A DNA stretch of 64,000 nucleotides from Chelatococcus sp. YT9 (GCF_018398315.1 NZ_JAHBRW010000001.1:2426501-2490500); one strand, 5' to 3'; positions 11,170 to 21,831 are shown, counted from the first letter of the stretch. A program made the numbers and translations. The notes: generated by a model not told the origin, from the sequence alone.

Positions 11170-12162
11170 ATGCGACCACTTAGCGCTCCAAACCGATCGC
11201 GCACCGCGGTTGTGGTATTGAGTGTCTTGACCGGTTTGGGCGCGGCCGGAGTTGCGAGTGGAGCCCTCGCGCAAACCGCTGCGGGACCAACGCAAGACGA
11301 GGGGCGGACGCCCGACGCGCATGCCGAGGGGCGCACGCCGGAGCGCTTGTCGTCGCTCGATCTGGCCACGTTCAAAGGCATCACCATCGAGGATTTTGAA
11401 CTCCCGTCCCAGTGCTTCGCGTCGGAGGGGGACCTCAGCGGCGCCGCTGCTCGTGCTGACGAGGGGCATGCCGAAAACGAGAATGACTTTTTCGATCCGG
11501 GGCAGCTCGCTGACATTCAACTGCCCAATCTCGCGGGCTTGACACCTTACCGTTTGCCCGCCGGACAGCGTGCTCTGCGCCCGGAATGGCGCGTGGCGCC
11601 GATTGCACGCGGAGTGACGACAAGGCGTTCTGCTGGCGTGATTGCGCTTCCCGGCGTCCCTCAGCCGTCGGAACGGGCGCTGGGCATGTCGGTGGGTGCC
11701 GGCGGCAATGTGAGTTTCTCCACGGAAGTCGCCACCGATGGCGGTTCGTGGCGGCAAGCGGATGCGCGCTGGGGATGGACGCTGAAGAGACAGGCGGCCG
11801 AGAGCGCCCGCGGCTTTGTGTGGTCCGGCTCGACGACCGGGCGCGTAGATATGCAAGGCGGACGTAATCAGGAAATGGATCTGCGTCTCGGCTATCGCCG
11901 CGGGTCGAGCGATGGTGATTGGCTGCTGACGCCCCAGGTCTCGGTATCATCCTCCTATCAGCCAACCAGCAGCGACCGGTGGGGGGCCACGACGGTCAAG
12001 CCGGGCGTGACCGCCACCGCTCGTGTTTTTGGCACCGACGAGGATTGGGTGAGCGCGAAAGTCGATACCCGCCTTGGCTATTCCATTCCGGTAGCGGCGA
12101 ATGCCACCGGGCAACTCGACGCCTCAGCTATGCTGCGGCTGACATTCAGGGGGCTTCAGTAG
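11170..12162 (+). CDS. Secreted protein with probable outer-membrane beta-barrel C-terminus
   Basis: A 330-aa protein of no family I can name. It has an N-terminal signal peptide (TAVVVLSVLTGLGAAGVASG, cleavage near ALAQ), a polar linker rich in Glu/Arg/Thr, and from about residue 170 alternating hydrophobic/polar strands such as MSVGAGGNVSFSTEV, GRVDMQGGRNQEMDLRLGY and LTPQVSVSSSYQP. It ends ASAMLRLTFRGLQ, which resembles barrel strands. Outer-membrane or periplasmic location is inferred; function is unknown. Confidence 0.7.
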   Translation: MRPLSAPNRSRTAVVVLSVLTGLGAAGVASGALAQTAAGPTQDEGRTPDAHAEGRTPERLSSLDLATFKGITIEDFELPSQCFASEGDLSGAAARADEGHAENENDFFDPGQLADIQLPNLAGLTPYRLPAGQRALRPEWRVAPIARGVTTRRSAGVIALPGVPQPSERALGMSVGAGGNVSFSTEVATDGGSWRQADARWGWTLKRQAAESARGFVWSGSTTGRVDMQGGRNQEMDLRLGYRRGSSDGDWLLTPQVSVSSSYQPTSSDRWGATTVKPGVTATARVFGTDEDWVSAKVDTRLGYSIPVAANATGQLDASAMLRLTFRGLQ

Positions 12163-12260
12163 TCTCGGGAACCAGGGTGGCTATATGCACGACGGAAGCG
12201 TAGCCAGGGCTCGGCAAAGCTCTATTGTGAGCGCCTCGGTCTCACTCATTCGAGCGCTCT

Positions 12261-12632
12261 ATGCCCCAGTTGTTCGCTCAGCCCTCTATGGCTGCTCTCC
12301 TGCCCATCGTCCTTCTCCTGCTATCCAACGTATTCATGACCGTCGCGTGGTACGGTCACCTCAACTACAAATCAGCTCCCTTGTGGGCGGTGATTCTGGT
12401 GAGCTGGGGCATTGCCTTCTTCGAATATTGCCTAGCCGTCCCGGCGAACCGCTTCGGCTCGGCGGTCTATTCCGCCGCCCAGCTCAAGACGATCCAGGAA
12501 GTCATCACGCTGGTTGTTTTTGCGGGATTTTCGGTCACGGTTCTCAAGCAGCCGCTGACCATCAACCACGGTATCGGCTTCGCGCTGATCGCGCTCGGCG
12601 CCTCTTTCATCTTCAAGAGCCCGCCGGGATGA
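12261..12632 (+). CDS. DMT-superfamily small membrane protein (DUF486)
   Basis: A 123-aa protein with four hydrophobic helices matching the DUF486 family (LLSNVFMTVAWYGHL, WGIAFFEYCLAVPANRFG, LKTIQEVITLVVFAGFS, GFALIALGASFIFKS). It belongs to the drug/metabolite transporter superfamily by fold; substrate unknown. Its 3' end overlaps the convergent sugar-dehydrogenase gene by about 20 bases. Confidence 0.85.
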   Translation: MPQLFAQPSMAALLPIVLLLLSNVFMTVAWYGHLNYKSAPLWAVILVSWGIAFFEYCLAVPANRFGSAVYSAAQLKTIQEVITLVVFAGFSVTVLKQPLTINHGIGFALIALGASFIFKSPPG

Positions 12633-13749
12633 TTCTCAAAAGGCGCCCATTGCTCTCGTCGGTCAGAATATAAAGAAGCCCGTCCGGCCCTTGGCGCACG
12701 TCGCGTATACGCGCGCCGAGGTCCGTGAGAAGGCGTTCCTCGCGAATCACACGATCGCCCTGAAGCTGGAGCCTGACCAACATCTGGCCAGCGAGCGCCC
12801 CGGTGAAGAGGCTGTTTTGCCAGCCGGGATAACGATCCCCGGTGTAGAACACCATGCCAGAAGGCGCGATCGACGGATCCCAATAGAAGACCGGCTGCTC
12901 CATGCCCTTCTGAGCGCTGCCGACACCAATCTTGGCGCCGCTATAGTGAGTGCCGAAGCCTATCACGGGCCAGCCGTAGTTGGCGCCTTTCTTCGAGATA
13001 TTGATCTCATCGCCGCCACGCGCGCCGTGCTCGATTGTCCAGAGAACGTTGGTGCGAGGATTGATGGCTGCCGACTGCGGGTTGCGATGGCCGTATGTCC
13101 AGATCTCCGGCTTCGCGCCGCTGCGGCTCACGAAGGGATTGTCGCGCGGAACGCTGCCGTCGCGATTGATTCGCACGACCTTGCCGAGATGGTTGTCGAG
13201 ATCCTGCGCTTTGTCCCGCAGGTCGAAGCGCTCCCCCAGGGTCACGAAGAGCGTGCCATCCGGGGCGAAGGCGAGACGGGAGCCGAAGTGGTTGTTCCCG
13301 GAATAGCCAGGCTCTTGCCGAAAGATCACCTCAACGTCACTCAGACGCGAGGCCTCCTGGTCCAGCTTGCCGCGGGCAACAGCCGTTCCGCCGAGCCCGC
13401 CTTCGCGCGGCTCGGCGTAGGTGAGATAGATCAAGCGATTGGTATTGAAATCCGGGTCGAGCGCCACGTCGAGAAGGCCCCCCTGGCCGCGCGCCCTCAC
13501 GTCCGGAATTCCTGCGACCGTACCTGCTTCTCCCCTCCCGACCAACCGCAAGCGCCCGCCGCGCTCAGTGACGAGCATGCGGCCGTCCGGCAAGAACGCC
13601 AGGCTCCAAGGATGATCGAGCCCGCGCGCGACGGTTTCGAGGGTAAGGCGTCCAAGCTGCTGACGTTCCGGCGTAGCCTGAGCTACCGCCGGCACGATGG
13701 ACAGGAAAGCCGTGCCAAGGAAGGTCAATCCCCACAGGATCATCCGCAT
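12613..13749 (-). CDS. PQQ-dependent sugar (aldose) dehydrogenase, soluble type
   Basis: A 378-aa secreted protein of the soluble glucose/sorbosone dehydrogenase family, a six-bladed propeller oxidising aldoses in the periplasm with PQQ. The signal peptide ends near VAQA. Family segments include LDHPWSLAFLPDGRMLVTER, GGLLDVALDPDF, YSGNNHFGSRLAFAPDGTLF, WTYGHRNPQSAAINP and WTIEHGARGGDEIN. ATG 13749 has GGGGAGAG five bases upstream; an upstream in-frame start lacks this. No PQQ synthesis genes are nearby, so cofactor origin is unknown. Confidence 0.9.
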   Translation of the reverse strand: MRMILWGLTFLGTAFLSIVPAVAQATPERQQLGRLTLETVARGLDHPWSLAFLPDGRMLVTERGGRLRLVGRGEAGTVAGIPDVRARGQGGLLDVALDPDFNTNRLIYLTYAEPREGGLGGTAVARGKLDQEASRLSDVEVIFRQEPGYSGNNHFGSRLAFAPDGTLFVTLGERFDLRDKAQDLDNHLGKVVRINRDGSVPRDNPFVSRSGAKPEIWTYGHRNPQSAAINPRTNVLWTIEHGARGGDEINISKKGANYGWPVIGFGTHYSGAKIGVGSAQKGMEQPVFYWDPSIAPSGMVFYTGDRYPGWQNSLFTGALAGQMLVRLQLQGDRVIREERLLTDLGARIRDVRQGPDGLLYILTDESNGRLLRIIPAGS

Positions 13750-13956
13750 CAGATCTCTCCCCGCTCGGACGGTCGAGGCTTCGGCCGCCCATGCATCCGC
13801 CATGCCATGACCTTCGCATACAGGGCATAAAGGAGAAGATCTATTCAAAGATCCCAGCTGTTCATGTGCCTGGGATCAATATTTTGCGAGTGGTTGTGGG
13901 AATGGATGCGCCGAAGTTCAGGAGATGCTCTTCATTCGGCGCTTGTTTTATTGATG

Positions 13957-14172
13957 TCAGGATACGCGCGTTACCGCCCCTTCAGGCCCCCGCACTGTAT
14001 TCGTCGACGCGATATGATTGATTGCCGTTACGGCGATCGTCGCAACGGTCAGCACGACGACCAGCATCAACGACATCTTGAACTGCCGGGCTACTTCGAC
14101 GCGGGACATGCTGCCAGCCGCGTTGTTGGACTTACGAATATCCGACATTCGGATAGGATCACTAAGACGCAT
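13957..14172 (-). CDS. Small single-pass membrane protein, unknown
   Basis: A 71-aa protein with one transmembrane helix (MSLMLVVVLTVATIAVTAI) after a polar N-terminus containing SDIRKSNNAAGSMSRVEVAR. The ATG at 14172 is preceded by GGGGAG at good spacing; the longer frame from 14247 is not supported. No family recognised and no operon partner. Confidence 0.5.
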   Translation of the reverse strand: MRLSDPIRMSDIRKSNNAAGSMSRVEVARQFKMSLMLVVVLTVATIAVTAINHIASTNTVRGPEGAVTRVS

Positions 14173-14366
14173 GATGAGCTCCCCTGAGCCCGTGTGAGAC
14201 TGACCAGACATTAGATCCATCCGCAACCAATTGTCGTGCGATGGCACACAATGGCAGATGCCGTTTAGCCTGGCTTCCGGAAGTGAACGGCGGGGTTAAT
14301 GGAAAGTTCCCGGAATCGTCGCCGTGCTGCTTGCAATAGCTTGCGCGGAAGCCCTCGGCGGACTAG

Positions 14367-15611
<1,245 letters not shown>

Positions 15612-15620
15612 GAACTTTGA

Positions 15621-15646
15621 GCAGCCGGCGTGGAACTCCCGGCTGC
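15621..15646 (+). terminator. Hairpin after the aminotransferase gene
   Basis: GCAGCCGG and CCGGCTGC form a perfect 8-bp stem with a 10-nt loop, starting 9 bases after the stop codon. The following sequence is C-rich without a T-run, so termination is plausible but not certain. Confidence 0.5.
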
Positions 15647-15690
15647 CCCGCTCGTTGTCAGACGTTTGGGCGGCGTAGAAGGCACTCTTC

Positions 15691-15783
15691 AAAACTGCAC
15701 TTCGCAAAACTGACCTCGGCAAAAACCGGCCTCGGCAAAATTGTACTTGGCAAAAATTGTACTTAGCGAGAACTGCGCTCGGC
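15691..15783. repeat. Six imperfect 15-16-bp tandem repeats upstream of the DUF992 gene
   Basis: Six head-to-tail units starting at 15691, 15706, 15721, 15737, 15752 and 15768. Each resembles A-rich start, then CTG/TTG, then CTCGGC or CTTGGC, with the end GGC (or CGC/AGC) always aligned. The array stops one base before the ribosome-binding site of the downstream gene (AGGAGG). A helical-turn-and-a-half spacing suits a multi-copy protein site; replication slippage is the simpler origin. Confidence 0.75.
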
Positions 15784-15794
15784 AGGAGGGGCTT

Positions 15795-16313
15795 ATGGGA
15801 TTGGGTAGCGTCGCAAGAAAGACATTCGTACGGGCCCTCGGTATGGCGTTCGTCGGTGCAGTAGTGGCGTCCGCGCCGGTGTTTACGACTGTGGCCGAAG
15901 CCCAGAGCGGCGGCAATGTCCGCGTCGGCCGGCTCACTTGCTCCGTTTCCGGCGGGGCGGGTTTCATCATCACGTCCTCAAAGGCGTTGAGCTGCGTGTT
16001 CCGGGGTACGGGCGGGCGGCGTGACCATTACGCTGGCACGATCCGCAAGTTCGGCCTCGATATCGGCGCCACCACCGGCGGCACCTTGATCTGGGACGTG
16101 TACTCCACCGGAAACCGAACGACGCGCGGGATGCTGGCCGGGACCTATGCGGGCGTTTCGGGTGAGGCTACTGTCGTTGGCGGAGTGGGCGCCAATGTGC
16201 TCGTTGGCGGGTCCCGCCGTTCAATCAGCCTGCAGCCCCTTTCGATTCAAGGCCAGCAGGGCTTCAATCTCGCCTTGGGCGTCGCTGACCTTCAGCTTCA
16301 TAGCGTCCGCTGA
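15795..16313 (+). CDS. DUF992 family secreted protein
   Basis: A 172-aa secreted protein of the DUF992 family, common in Hyphomicrobiales. The signal peptide (FVRALGMAFVGAVVASAPVF) probably ends after AEA. Family features: VRVGRLTCSVSGGAGFIITS with a paired Cys later (ALSCVFRG), YAGTIRKFGLDIGATTGG and repeated Gly/Val-rich strands to the end. AGGAGGGG precedes the ATG. Function unknown; the leader is made entirely of a tandem repeat. Confidence 0.85.
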   Translation: MGLGSVARKTFVRALGMAFVGAVVASAPVFTTVAEAQSGGNVRVGRLTCSVSGGAGFIITSSKALSCVFRGTGGRRDHYAGTIRKFGLDIGATTGGTLIWDVYSTGNRTTRGMLAGTYAGVSGEATVVGGVGANVLVGGSRRSISLQPLSIQGQQGFNLALGVADLQLHSVR

Positions 16314-16600
16314 TTTCGGAAAGCAGGGCCTGCGTCGTCCTAGAGGTGGGCGGGCGCTGCCATTCCTATCCGATGTGCCGCTCCAACGCGGCGCTTGATT
16401 CTCGCGCTCGTTAGCGAGACGATCGTCGTTCTGGGCCGTCAAGAGCCCGCGAGAATGGCGATCCTATTGGGCGCTTTTCCGCACCTTGGACACATTCTCA
16501 CACCCATGCGCGTCCGGCGTGATGCGGGCGCGCGGGTACCAGGCACGACTGCGGGGGCATTGCGGTCCCCGGCAGGGATTGGGCTGGAGAGGAGAATGCC

Positions 16601-18649
16601 ATGGGAGCTCAAGGCGGGAGAGTATCCGCTGGGCCACGATGCGTTGCCATCGTAGGTCCCCAGCAAAGTGGTAAGACAACGTTGTTGGAGGCGCTGCTGG
16701 CACGGGCCGGGGCGCTCGATCGTCAGGGCCGCGTTGCCGATGGCAACACGGTGGGTGACGCCAGTCCGGAAGCCCGCGCTCATTTGATGAGCGTCGAAGC
16801 CAATATCGCTTCGCTGGAATTCCTGGGCGAGAGCTATACGTTCATCGATTGCCCAGGATCTCTCGAATTCCGCCATGACATGTGTGCGGTGCTGCCCGCC
16901 TGCGACGCGGCGATCGTCGTCTGCGAGGCGGATGTCCGCAAACTGCATGCTCTTGAGGTGGTGTTAAGGGAACTAGAGGAGGCGGGCATTCCGCGCCTCA
17001 TCTTCCTCAACAAAGTTGATACATCGTCGATGGAGGTGCGGGATGCTCTCGGCTTGCTGCAGGCGGCATCGCGTACGCCGCTGCTGATGCGTCAGATTCC
17101 GATCTGGAATGACGGCATTGCGGTCGGCTTCATCGATCTCGCCCTGGAGCGCGCCTTCATCTATCGCGAGCATGCGGCGAGCGAGGTTGTTGACCTGCCG
17201 GAAACCGAGCTGTCCGCCGAGAAGGAGGCACGCTTCTCAATGCTCGAGAAGCTTGCGGACTATGACGACACGCTGATGGAGGCGCTGCTCGACGAGATCG
17301 AGCCACCGCGCGACCGCGTTTTCGATGATCTGGCGCGCGAGTTGCGGGAGCAGCATGTCGTGCCTGTGCTCATCGGCGCGAGCGAGCGCGGCAACGGCGT
17401 CACGCGTTTGCTCAAGGCGTTGCGGCACGAGGTGCCAGGCGTCGAAGCGGTCGCCAAACGTCTTGGCGTCGGGCCGGATGGGCCCGCGCTTGCCCAGGTG
17501 ATGAAGACCACGCATCTGGCGCAAGGCGGCAAGCTTTCGCTCGTGCGGGTGCTGCGCGGAAGTTTGGCGGAAGGGGATACGGTAACGGGCTCGGGCGGCA
17601 ACGAGGCCCGCATTGCCGGCATTCTACGCCAGAACGGCGGGGCAACCACCCGATTGCCGACCGCAGGCCTCGGGGACACCGTGGCCCTGGCACGGCTTGA
17701 AGGTATTGCGACGGGGGAAACGCTTGGCGCGGGGCGGATAGCGCCGGAGCCTCTCGTGAGCATCGCGGCGCCGCAGCCGGTCTATGCCTGTGCGCTGGTG
17801 ACGACCGACCGCAAGGACGATGTGCGCTTGTCGGCGGCGCTCGCCAAGCTCATGGAAGACGATCCGTCGCTTGTCGTGGAGCAGCGGCCTGAGCTTGGAG
17901 AGCTGCGGCTGGCCGGGCAGGGCGAGATGCATCTGCGGGTCGCGCTCGAACGTCTCGCTAATCGCTATGGCGTGCAGGTTGCCGTGCGCAAGCCGCAGGT
18001 CGCCTATCGCGAGACCATTCGGAACACAGCCTCCGCGCGGGGACGACACAAGAAGCAGTCGGGCGGTCACGGCCAGTATGGCGACGTGGTCATCGACATC
18101 GCGCCGCTCAATCGCGGCGAAGGCATGATATTCGCGGATATGATCAGCGGCGGCGTCATCCCCCGCCAGTATATCTCGTCCGTGGAAGCGGGTGTGCGTG
18201 AGGCGACAGGCAAAGGACCGCTCGGCTTTCCCGTGGTCGATGTCGAGGTCACCCTCAAGGATGGCTCCTACCATACGGTCGATTCCTCAGACATGGCTTT
18301 TCGAGCCGCCGCCCGTCTCGCGATCGCCGACGCCCTGCCCAAGGCCAATCCGGTTCTCCTTGAGCCCGTGCTCGGCGTTGAGCTCGCGGTGCCGTCCGAG
18401 GTCATGGTGAAGATCACCGGCCTGATCTCGGCGCGCCGGGGTCAGATCCTGGGATACGACAAGCGGCCGGGCTGGGACGGATGGGATATGGTGAAGGCCC
18501 ATATTCCGGAAGCGGAGATCGGCGACATGATCATTGAGCTGCGCTCCGCCACGCAGGGGGTCGGGACCTTCTCCTCAAGCTTCGACCATTTTGCGGAACT
18601 CACAGGCAAGGCCGCCGAGATCGTGGCGCAGCAGGCCGCCCATGCCTGA
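16601..18649 (+). CDS. Elongation factor G-like GTPase (paralogue)
   Basis: A 682-aa translational GTPase of the EF-G superfamily. The G domain has an atypical P-loop (GPQQSGKTT), DCPG as the G3 box and NKVD as the G4 box. Domains II-V follow, with HGQYGDVVIDI and the SYHTVDSSDMAFRAA segment typical of domain IV. The P-loop and the small insertion pattern differ from the housekeeping FusA, so this is probably the second, EF-G-like paralogue seen in many alphaproteobacteria rather than the translocase itself. GAGAGGAG precedes the ATG. Its cellular role is uncertain. Confidence 0.85.
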   Translation: MGAQGGRVSAGPRCVAIVGPQQSGKTTLLEALLARAGALDRQGRVADGNTVGDASPEARAHLMSVEANIASLEFLGESYTFIDCPGSLEFRHDMCAVLPACDAAIVVCEADVRKLHALEVVLRELEEAGIPRLIFLNKVDTSSMEVRDALGLLQAASRTPLLMRQIPIWNDGIAVGFIDLALERAFIYREHAASEVVDLPETELSAEKEARFSMLEKLADYDDTLMEALLDEIEPPRDRVFDDLARELREQHVVPVLIGASERGNGVTRLLKALRHEVPGVEAVAKRLGVGPDGPALAQVMKTTHLAQGGKLSLVRVLRGSLAEGDTVTGSGGNEARIAGILRQNGGATTRLPTAGLGDTVALARLEGIATGETLGAGRIAPEPLVSIAAPQPVYACALVTTDRKDDVRLSAALAKLMEDDPSLVVEQRPELGELRLAGQGEMHLRVALERLANRYGVQVAVRKPQVAYRETIRNTASARGRHKKQSGGHGQYGDVVIDIAPLNRGEGMIFADMISGGVIPRQYISSVEAGVREATGKGPLGFPVVDVEVTLKDGSYHTVDSSDMAFRAAARLAIADALPKANPVLLEPVLGVELAVPSEVMVKITGLISARRGQILGYDKRPGWDGWDMVKAHIPEAEIGDMIIELRSATQGVGTFSSSFDHFAELTGKAAEIVAQQAAHA

Positions 18650-18685
18650 TACAGGCGTTACGGCTTGAGCGGCTGATCTCATGAA

Positions 18686-18715
18686 GCGCCCGGATACCGA
18701 AAGGCCTTCGGGCGC
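18686..18715 (+). terminator. Inverted repeat after the EF-G-like gene
   Basis: GCGCCCG (18686-18692) and CGGGCGC (18709-18715) form a 7-bp stem about 37 bases after the stop; an alternative inner pairing is possible. No T-run follows. Confidence 0.35.
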
Positions 18716-18848
18716 CAACTCTTGGTCAATCATCACAGAGGATGATGTCCCTCGATGTTGCAACGGCGATTGCGCTCTGGCTTTGGCGGGTTAGTCTATC
18801 GCCCGGCTCGGCATGCGCCGCGCAAGAACAAGAGCGGAAAGGCAAGGG

Positions 18849-20582
18849 ATGGCGCGCGAGGAGAGGGCAGGCGAGTTACGTCTCGCCGCGAATGAGAGGT
18901 CGCCCTGGTTCTCTGCCTATCCAGCCTCCGTCCCTCATGCGATAGAGCCGCAGGGCACGCTGGCTGATCTGTTCAGCAAGGCGATCGGTCAGTTCGACAA
19001 TCGCCCGGCCTTCAAGAGCTTCGGCTCGACGTTGAGCTATCGGGCCCTGGGGCAAGCGGCGGACAAGGTGACCGCCTGGCTGCAGGCGCAGGGTTTCGTG
19101 AAGGGCGACCGGATCGCCATCATGATGCCGAACGTTCTCGCCTTCCCGGCGGTGATGATTGGCGCCATCCGGGGCGGCTACACCGTTGTCAACGTCAATC
19201 CGCTCTACACCGCGACCGAGCTGACCCATCAACTCAAGGACGCGGGCGCGCGCGCATTGTTCGTCCTGGAGAATTTTGCTCACACGGTCGAGATGGCGCG
19301 CCCGGACCTTGCGCTGGACGCCATTGTCATCGTGGCGCCCGGAGATCTCATGGGGTGGAAGGGCCACCTCATCAATGCGGTGTCGCGCCGTGTAAAGCGA
19401 GCCGTGCCGCCTTTTGCCTTGCCGGGACACCACAAGTTCAGCGCCATCATGGCGGGCTCCGGCCGGCACGCATCACCTGTCGCCTTGACCGGTGAGGACG
19501 TGGCTTTTCTCCAGTATACGGGCGGGACCACGGGGACGCCGAAGGGCGCGATGCTCACCCACCGCAACATCGTCGCCAATGTCGCCCAGATCCGCGCCTG
19601 GGTGGGGGCCTGGGTGCCGGATGACATGGAAGGCCAGGTGATGGTGACGGCATTGCCGCTTTATCACATCTTCTCGCTGACAGCCTGTTGTATCAGCCGC
19701 TTCGTCTGTGGCGCCTGCTCGCTTCTGATCGCCAACCCGCGTGACATAGCGGGCCTCGTGAAGACCCTCAAGAAAGAGCGCTTTACGATGCTCTGTGGTG
19801 TGAACACCTTGTTCAATGCCATTCTGAACCATCCCGGAGCGAAGGAGATCGACTTCTCGCGGCTTGCGTTCTGCGTGTCAGGAGGCATGGCAACCCAGGC
19901 GGCCGTTGCAGAGCGTTGGAAGGAGTTGACCGGCCAGCCGATCATCGAGGGCTATGGTCTCTCGGAGACGTCGCCTGTGGTGTCCGTGAATCGGCTCGAC
20001 ATCGAGGCCTTCACGGGCACGATCGGCTATCCCCTGCCGTCGACCGATGTGGTTATTCGCGCGCCCGGGGCTAGCGACAACCTGCCGATCGGCGATGTCG
20101 GCGAACTCTGCGTGCGCGGCCCGCAGGTGATGGCCGGCTACTGGCGGCACCCCGACGCGACCGCTGCGGTGATGACGGCGGATGGCTTTTTCCGGACCGG
20201 CGACCTGGCGGTCATGGAAACGGACGGCGCTTTGCGGATCGTCGATCGCATCAAGGATATGGTGATCGTCTCGGGCTTCAACGTCTATCCTACCGAGGTG
20301 GAGGATGTGCTGGTGCGGCATCCGAAGGTGCTGGAGGCGGCTGTGATCGGGCTGCCGGATCCCCAGTCCGGCGAGATGGTTGCGGCGTACATCGTGCGGA
20401 GGGATCCAAGCCTCACCGAAGAAGAGATCCGGACCTTCGCGCGGCAGTCGCTCACAGCTTACAAGATGCCGCGGCAAATCACCTTCTGCGACAGCCTGCC
20501 GAAGTCCAACGTCGGCAAGGTGCTGCGCCGGGTCCTGCGGGAGGCCGTTCTGGACGGGCATTCCCCGGCATCAAGCACCTGA
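18849..20582 (+). CDS. fadD: Long-chain fatty-acid-CoA ligase (AMP-forming)
   Basis: A 577-aa acyl-adenylate enzyme that activates fatty acids to acyl-CoA through an acyl-AMP intermediate. The AMP-binding P-loop is YTGGTTGTPKGAMLTH, followed by IEGYGLSETSPVV, GDLAVMETDGALRIVDRIKDM and the catalytic lysine near the end in SLPKSNVGKVLRR. ATG 18849 lies five bases after AAGGCAAGG; the in-frame upstream ATG lacks a site. Chain-length preference cannot be read from sequence. FadD is the most likely of several acyl-CoA ligase identities. Confidence 0.85.
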   Translation: MAREERAGELRLAANERSPWFSAYPASVPHAIEPQGTLADLFSKAIGQFDNRPAFKSFGSTLSYRALGQAADKVTAWLQAQGFVKGDRIAIMMPNVLAFPAVMIGAIRGGYTVVNVNPLYTATELTHQLKDAGARALFVLENFAHTVEMARPDLALDAIVIVAPGDLMGWKGHLINAVSRRVKRAVPPFALPGHHKFSAIMAGSGRHASPVALTGEDVAFLQYTGGTTGTPKGAMLTHRNIVANVAQIRAWVGAWVPDDMEGQVMVTALPLYHIFSLTACCISRFVCGACSLLIANPRDIAGLVKTLKKERFTMLCGVNTLFNAILNHPGAKEIDFSRLAFCVSGGMATQAAVAERWKELTGQPIIEGYGLSETSPVVSVNRLDIEAFTGTIGYPLPSTDVVIRAPGASDNLPIGDVGELCVRGPQVMAGYWRHPDATAAVMTADGFFRTGDLAVMETDGALRIVDRIKDMVIVSGFNVYPTEVEDVLVRHPKVLEAAVIGLPDPQSGEMVAAYIVRRDPSLTEEEIRTFARQSLTAYKMPRQITFCDSLPKSNVGKVLRRVLREAVLDGHSPASST

Positions 20583-20660
20583 ACGTGATTTGCGCTTCGC
20601 CTGCGGGAAGCGCTTCCTCGGGGGCAAGAATGCGCAGCATTGTCAGCGATGGGGCCGTGT

Positions 20661-21596
20661 ATGTTCGTGCGAGCAAAACGTGGCTGGGAAATTCCCGAAC
20701 GTGAAGCCGTTGAAGAGGCGATCTTCCTCAACCGCCGTGCTTTCATGGCAGGCGGTACCGCGGTGGCGCTGGCCGCGAGCGGGCCGGCACTGGCCGCCGG
20801 CAGTCCTTATCCAGCACCCCGCAACGATCGCTACAAGCTCACCCAGCCGGTGACGCCGGAGAGCTACAACACCAACTACAACAATTTCTACGAGTTCGGC
20901 TTCTCCAAGCGTGTGGCCTCGGCTGCCGAGGCGCTGCCGATCTCGCCCTGGACGATCAAGATCGACGGCCTCGTGGAGAAGCCATTCGAGATCGCCTTCG
21001 AGGATCTCCTGCGGCGCGTGACCTTGGAGGAGCGCCTCTATCGCCATCGCTGCGTCGAGGCATGGTCGATGGCGGTGCCTTGGACGGGCTTCCCCATGCG
21101 CGCACTGGTCGATATGGCGCGACCGCTCGGCTCGGCCAAATATGTCGTGATGAAGACCTTCCTCAATCCGAAGGTGGCGCCCGCGCAGAAGCAGACCTGG
21201 TATCCTTGGCCCTATACGGAAGGTCTCACCATCGCCGAGGCGGCCAATGAACTCACCTTCATGGTCACCGGTGCCTATGGGAAGCCATTGCCAAAGGTGA
21301 TGGGCGCGCCGATCAGGCTCGCGACGCCCTGGAAATATGGCTTCAAGTCCATCAAGTCGATCGTCGCCATTTCCTTCTCGGAAAAACGTCCGGTCAGCTA
21401 TTGGGAGAGCCTGCAAAATTCCGAATACGGATTCTGGGCCAACGTGAACCCCGATGTCGCTCATCCACGCTGGAGCCAGGCGCGCGAAGAGATACTGGGC
21501 ACGGGCGAATACCGGCCGACCGTGATCTACAACGGCTACGGCGAGTTCGTGGCTGACATGTATAAGGGGATGGAAGGGGAGCGCCTCTTTATGTAG
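20661..21596 (+). CDS. msrP: Protein-methionine-sulfoxide reductase catalytic subunit (molybdoenzyme)
   Basis: A 311-aa periplasmic molybdopterin protein that repairs oxidised methionines in envelope proteins. It has a Tat signal (FLNRRAFMAGGTAVALAASG), the molybdenum-ligand Cys in HRCVEAWSMAVPWTGF and the C-terminal family segments PIRLATPWKYGFKSIKSIV and GEYRPTVIYNGYGEFV. MsrP normally pairs with the heme membrane protein MsrQ; no msrQ follows within the window, so the electron donor must be encoded elsewhere. The start is chosen by comparison with family N-termini. Confidence 0.92.
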   Translation: MFVRAKRGWEIPEREAVEEAIFLNRRAFMAGGTAVALAASGPALAAGSPYPAPRNDRYKLTQPVTPESYNTNYNNFYEFGFSKRVASAAEALPISPWTIKIDGLVEKPFEIAFEDLLRRVTLEERLYRHRCVEAWSMAVPWTGFPMRALVDMARPLGSAKYVVMKTFLNPKVAPAQKQTWYPWPYTEGLTIAEAANELTFMVTGAYGKPLPKVMGAPIRLATPWKYGFKSIKSIVAISFSEKRPVSYWESLQNSEYGFWANVNPDVAHPRWSQAREEILGTGEYRPTVIYNGYGEFVADMYKGMEGERLFM

Positions 21597-21689
21597 GGGC
21601 TCCGGTACCGCAGGGGCGGTGTGGCAGACGGTTGGGCCTGGGCCTTACCCGGATCGAACACCGCCTAGCACGCTCAAGCAGACCCCACA

Positions 21690-21726
21690 AAGAAAAGGAG
21701 CCGGATCTCCGCTAGGGAAATCCGGC
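21690..21726 (-). terminator. Intrinsic terminator of the small RNA
   Basis: Minus strand: GCCGGAT (21726-21720) pairs with ATCCGGC (21706-21700) around a 13-nt loop, followed by TCCTTTTCTTT. The stem and U-rich tail make a convincing Rho-independent terminator. Confidence 0.75.
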
Positions 21727-21825
21727 CCGAGTTAATGTCTGACCGTAGTCAGAACACTTCCAGAGGGGAACGGCCGAAAACAAGCTCTACGCCGGGAGGT
21801 GGTGCGGAGCCCAACGTCTTCAGCC
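21690..21825 (-). ncRNA. Candidate AbcR/alpha-r15-type small regulatory RNA
   Basis: On the minus strand, about 136 nt. Hairpin 1 has an 8-bp stem (21810-21817 with 21789-21796, two G-U pairs) and a 13-nt loop carrying CUCC and CCUCC, anti-Shine-Dalgarno-like. Hairpin 2 is UCUGAC-UACG-GUCAGA (21738-21753), a 6-bp stem with a stable UACG loop. Hairpin 3 is a terminator. In Sinorhizobium, Agrobacterium and Brucella the AbcR RNAs are encoded next to the LysR regulator lsrB/vtlR; here lsrB lies just upstream on the same strand. AbcR RNAs repress ABC-transporter mRNAs through CUCCC loops. Identity rests on synteny and structure, not on alignment. Confidence 0.68.
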
Positions 21826-21831
21826 ACGATC

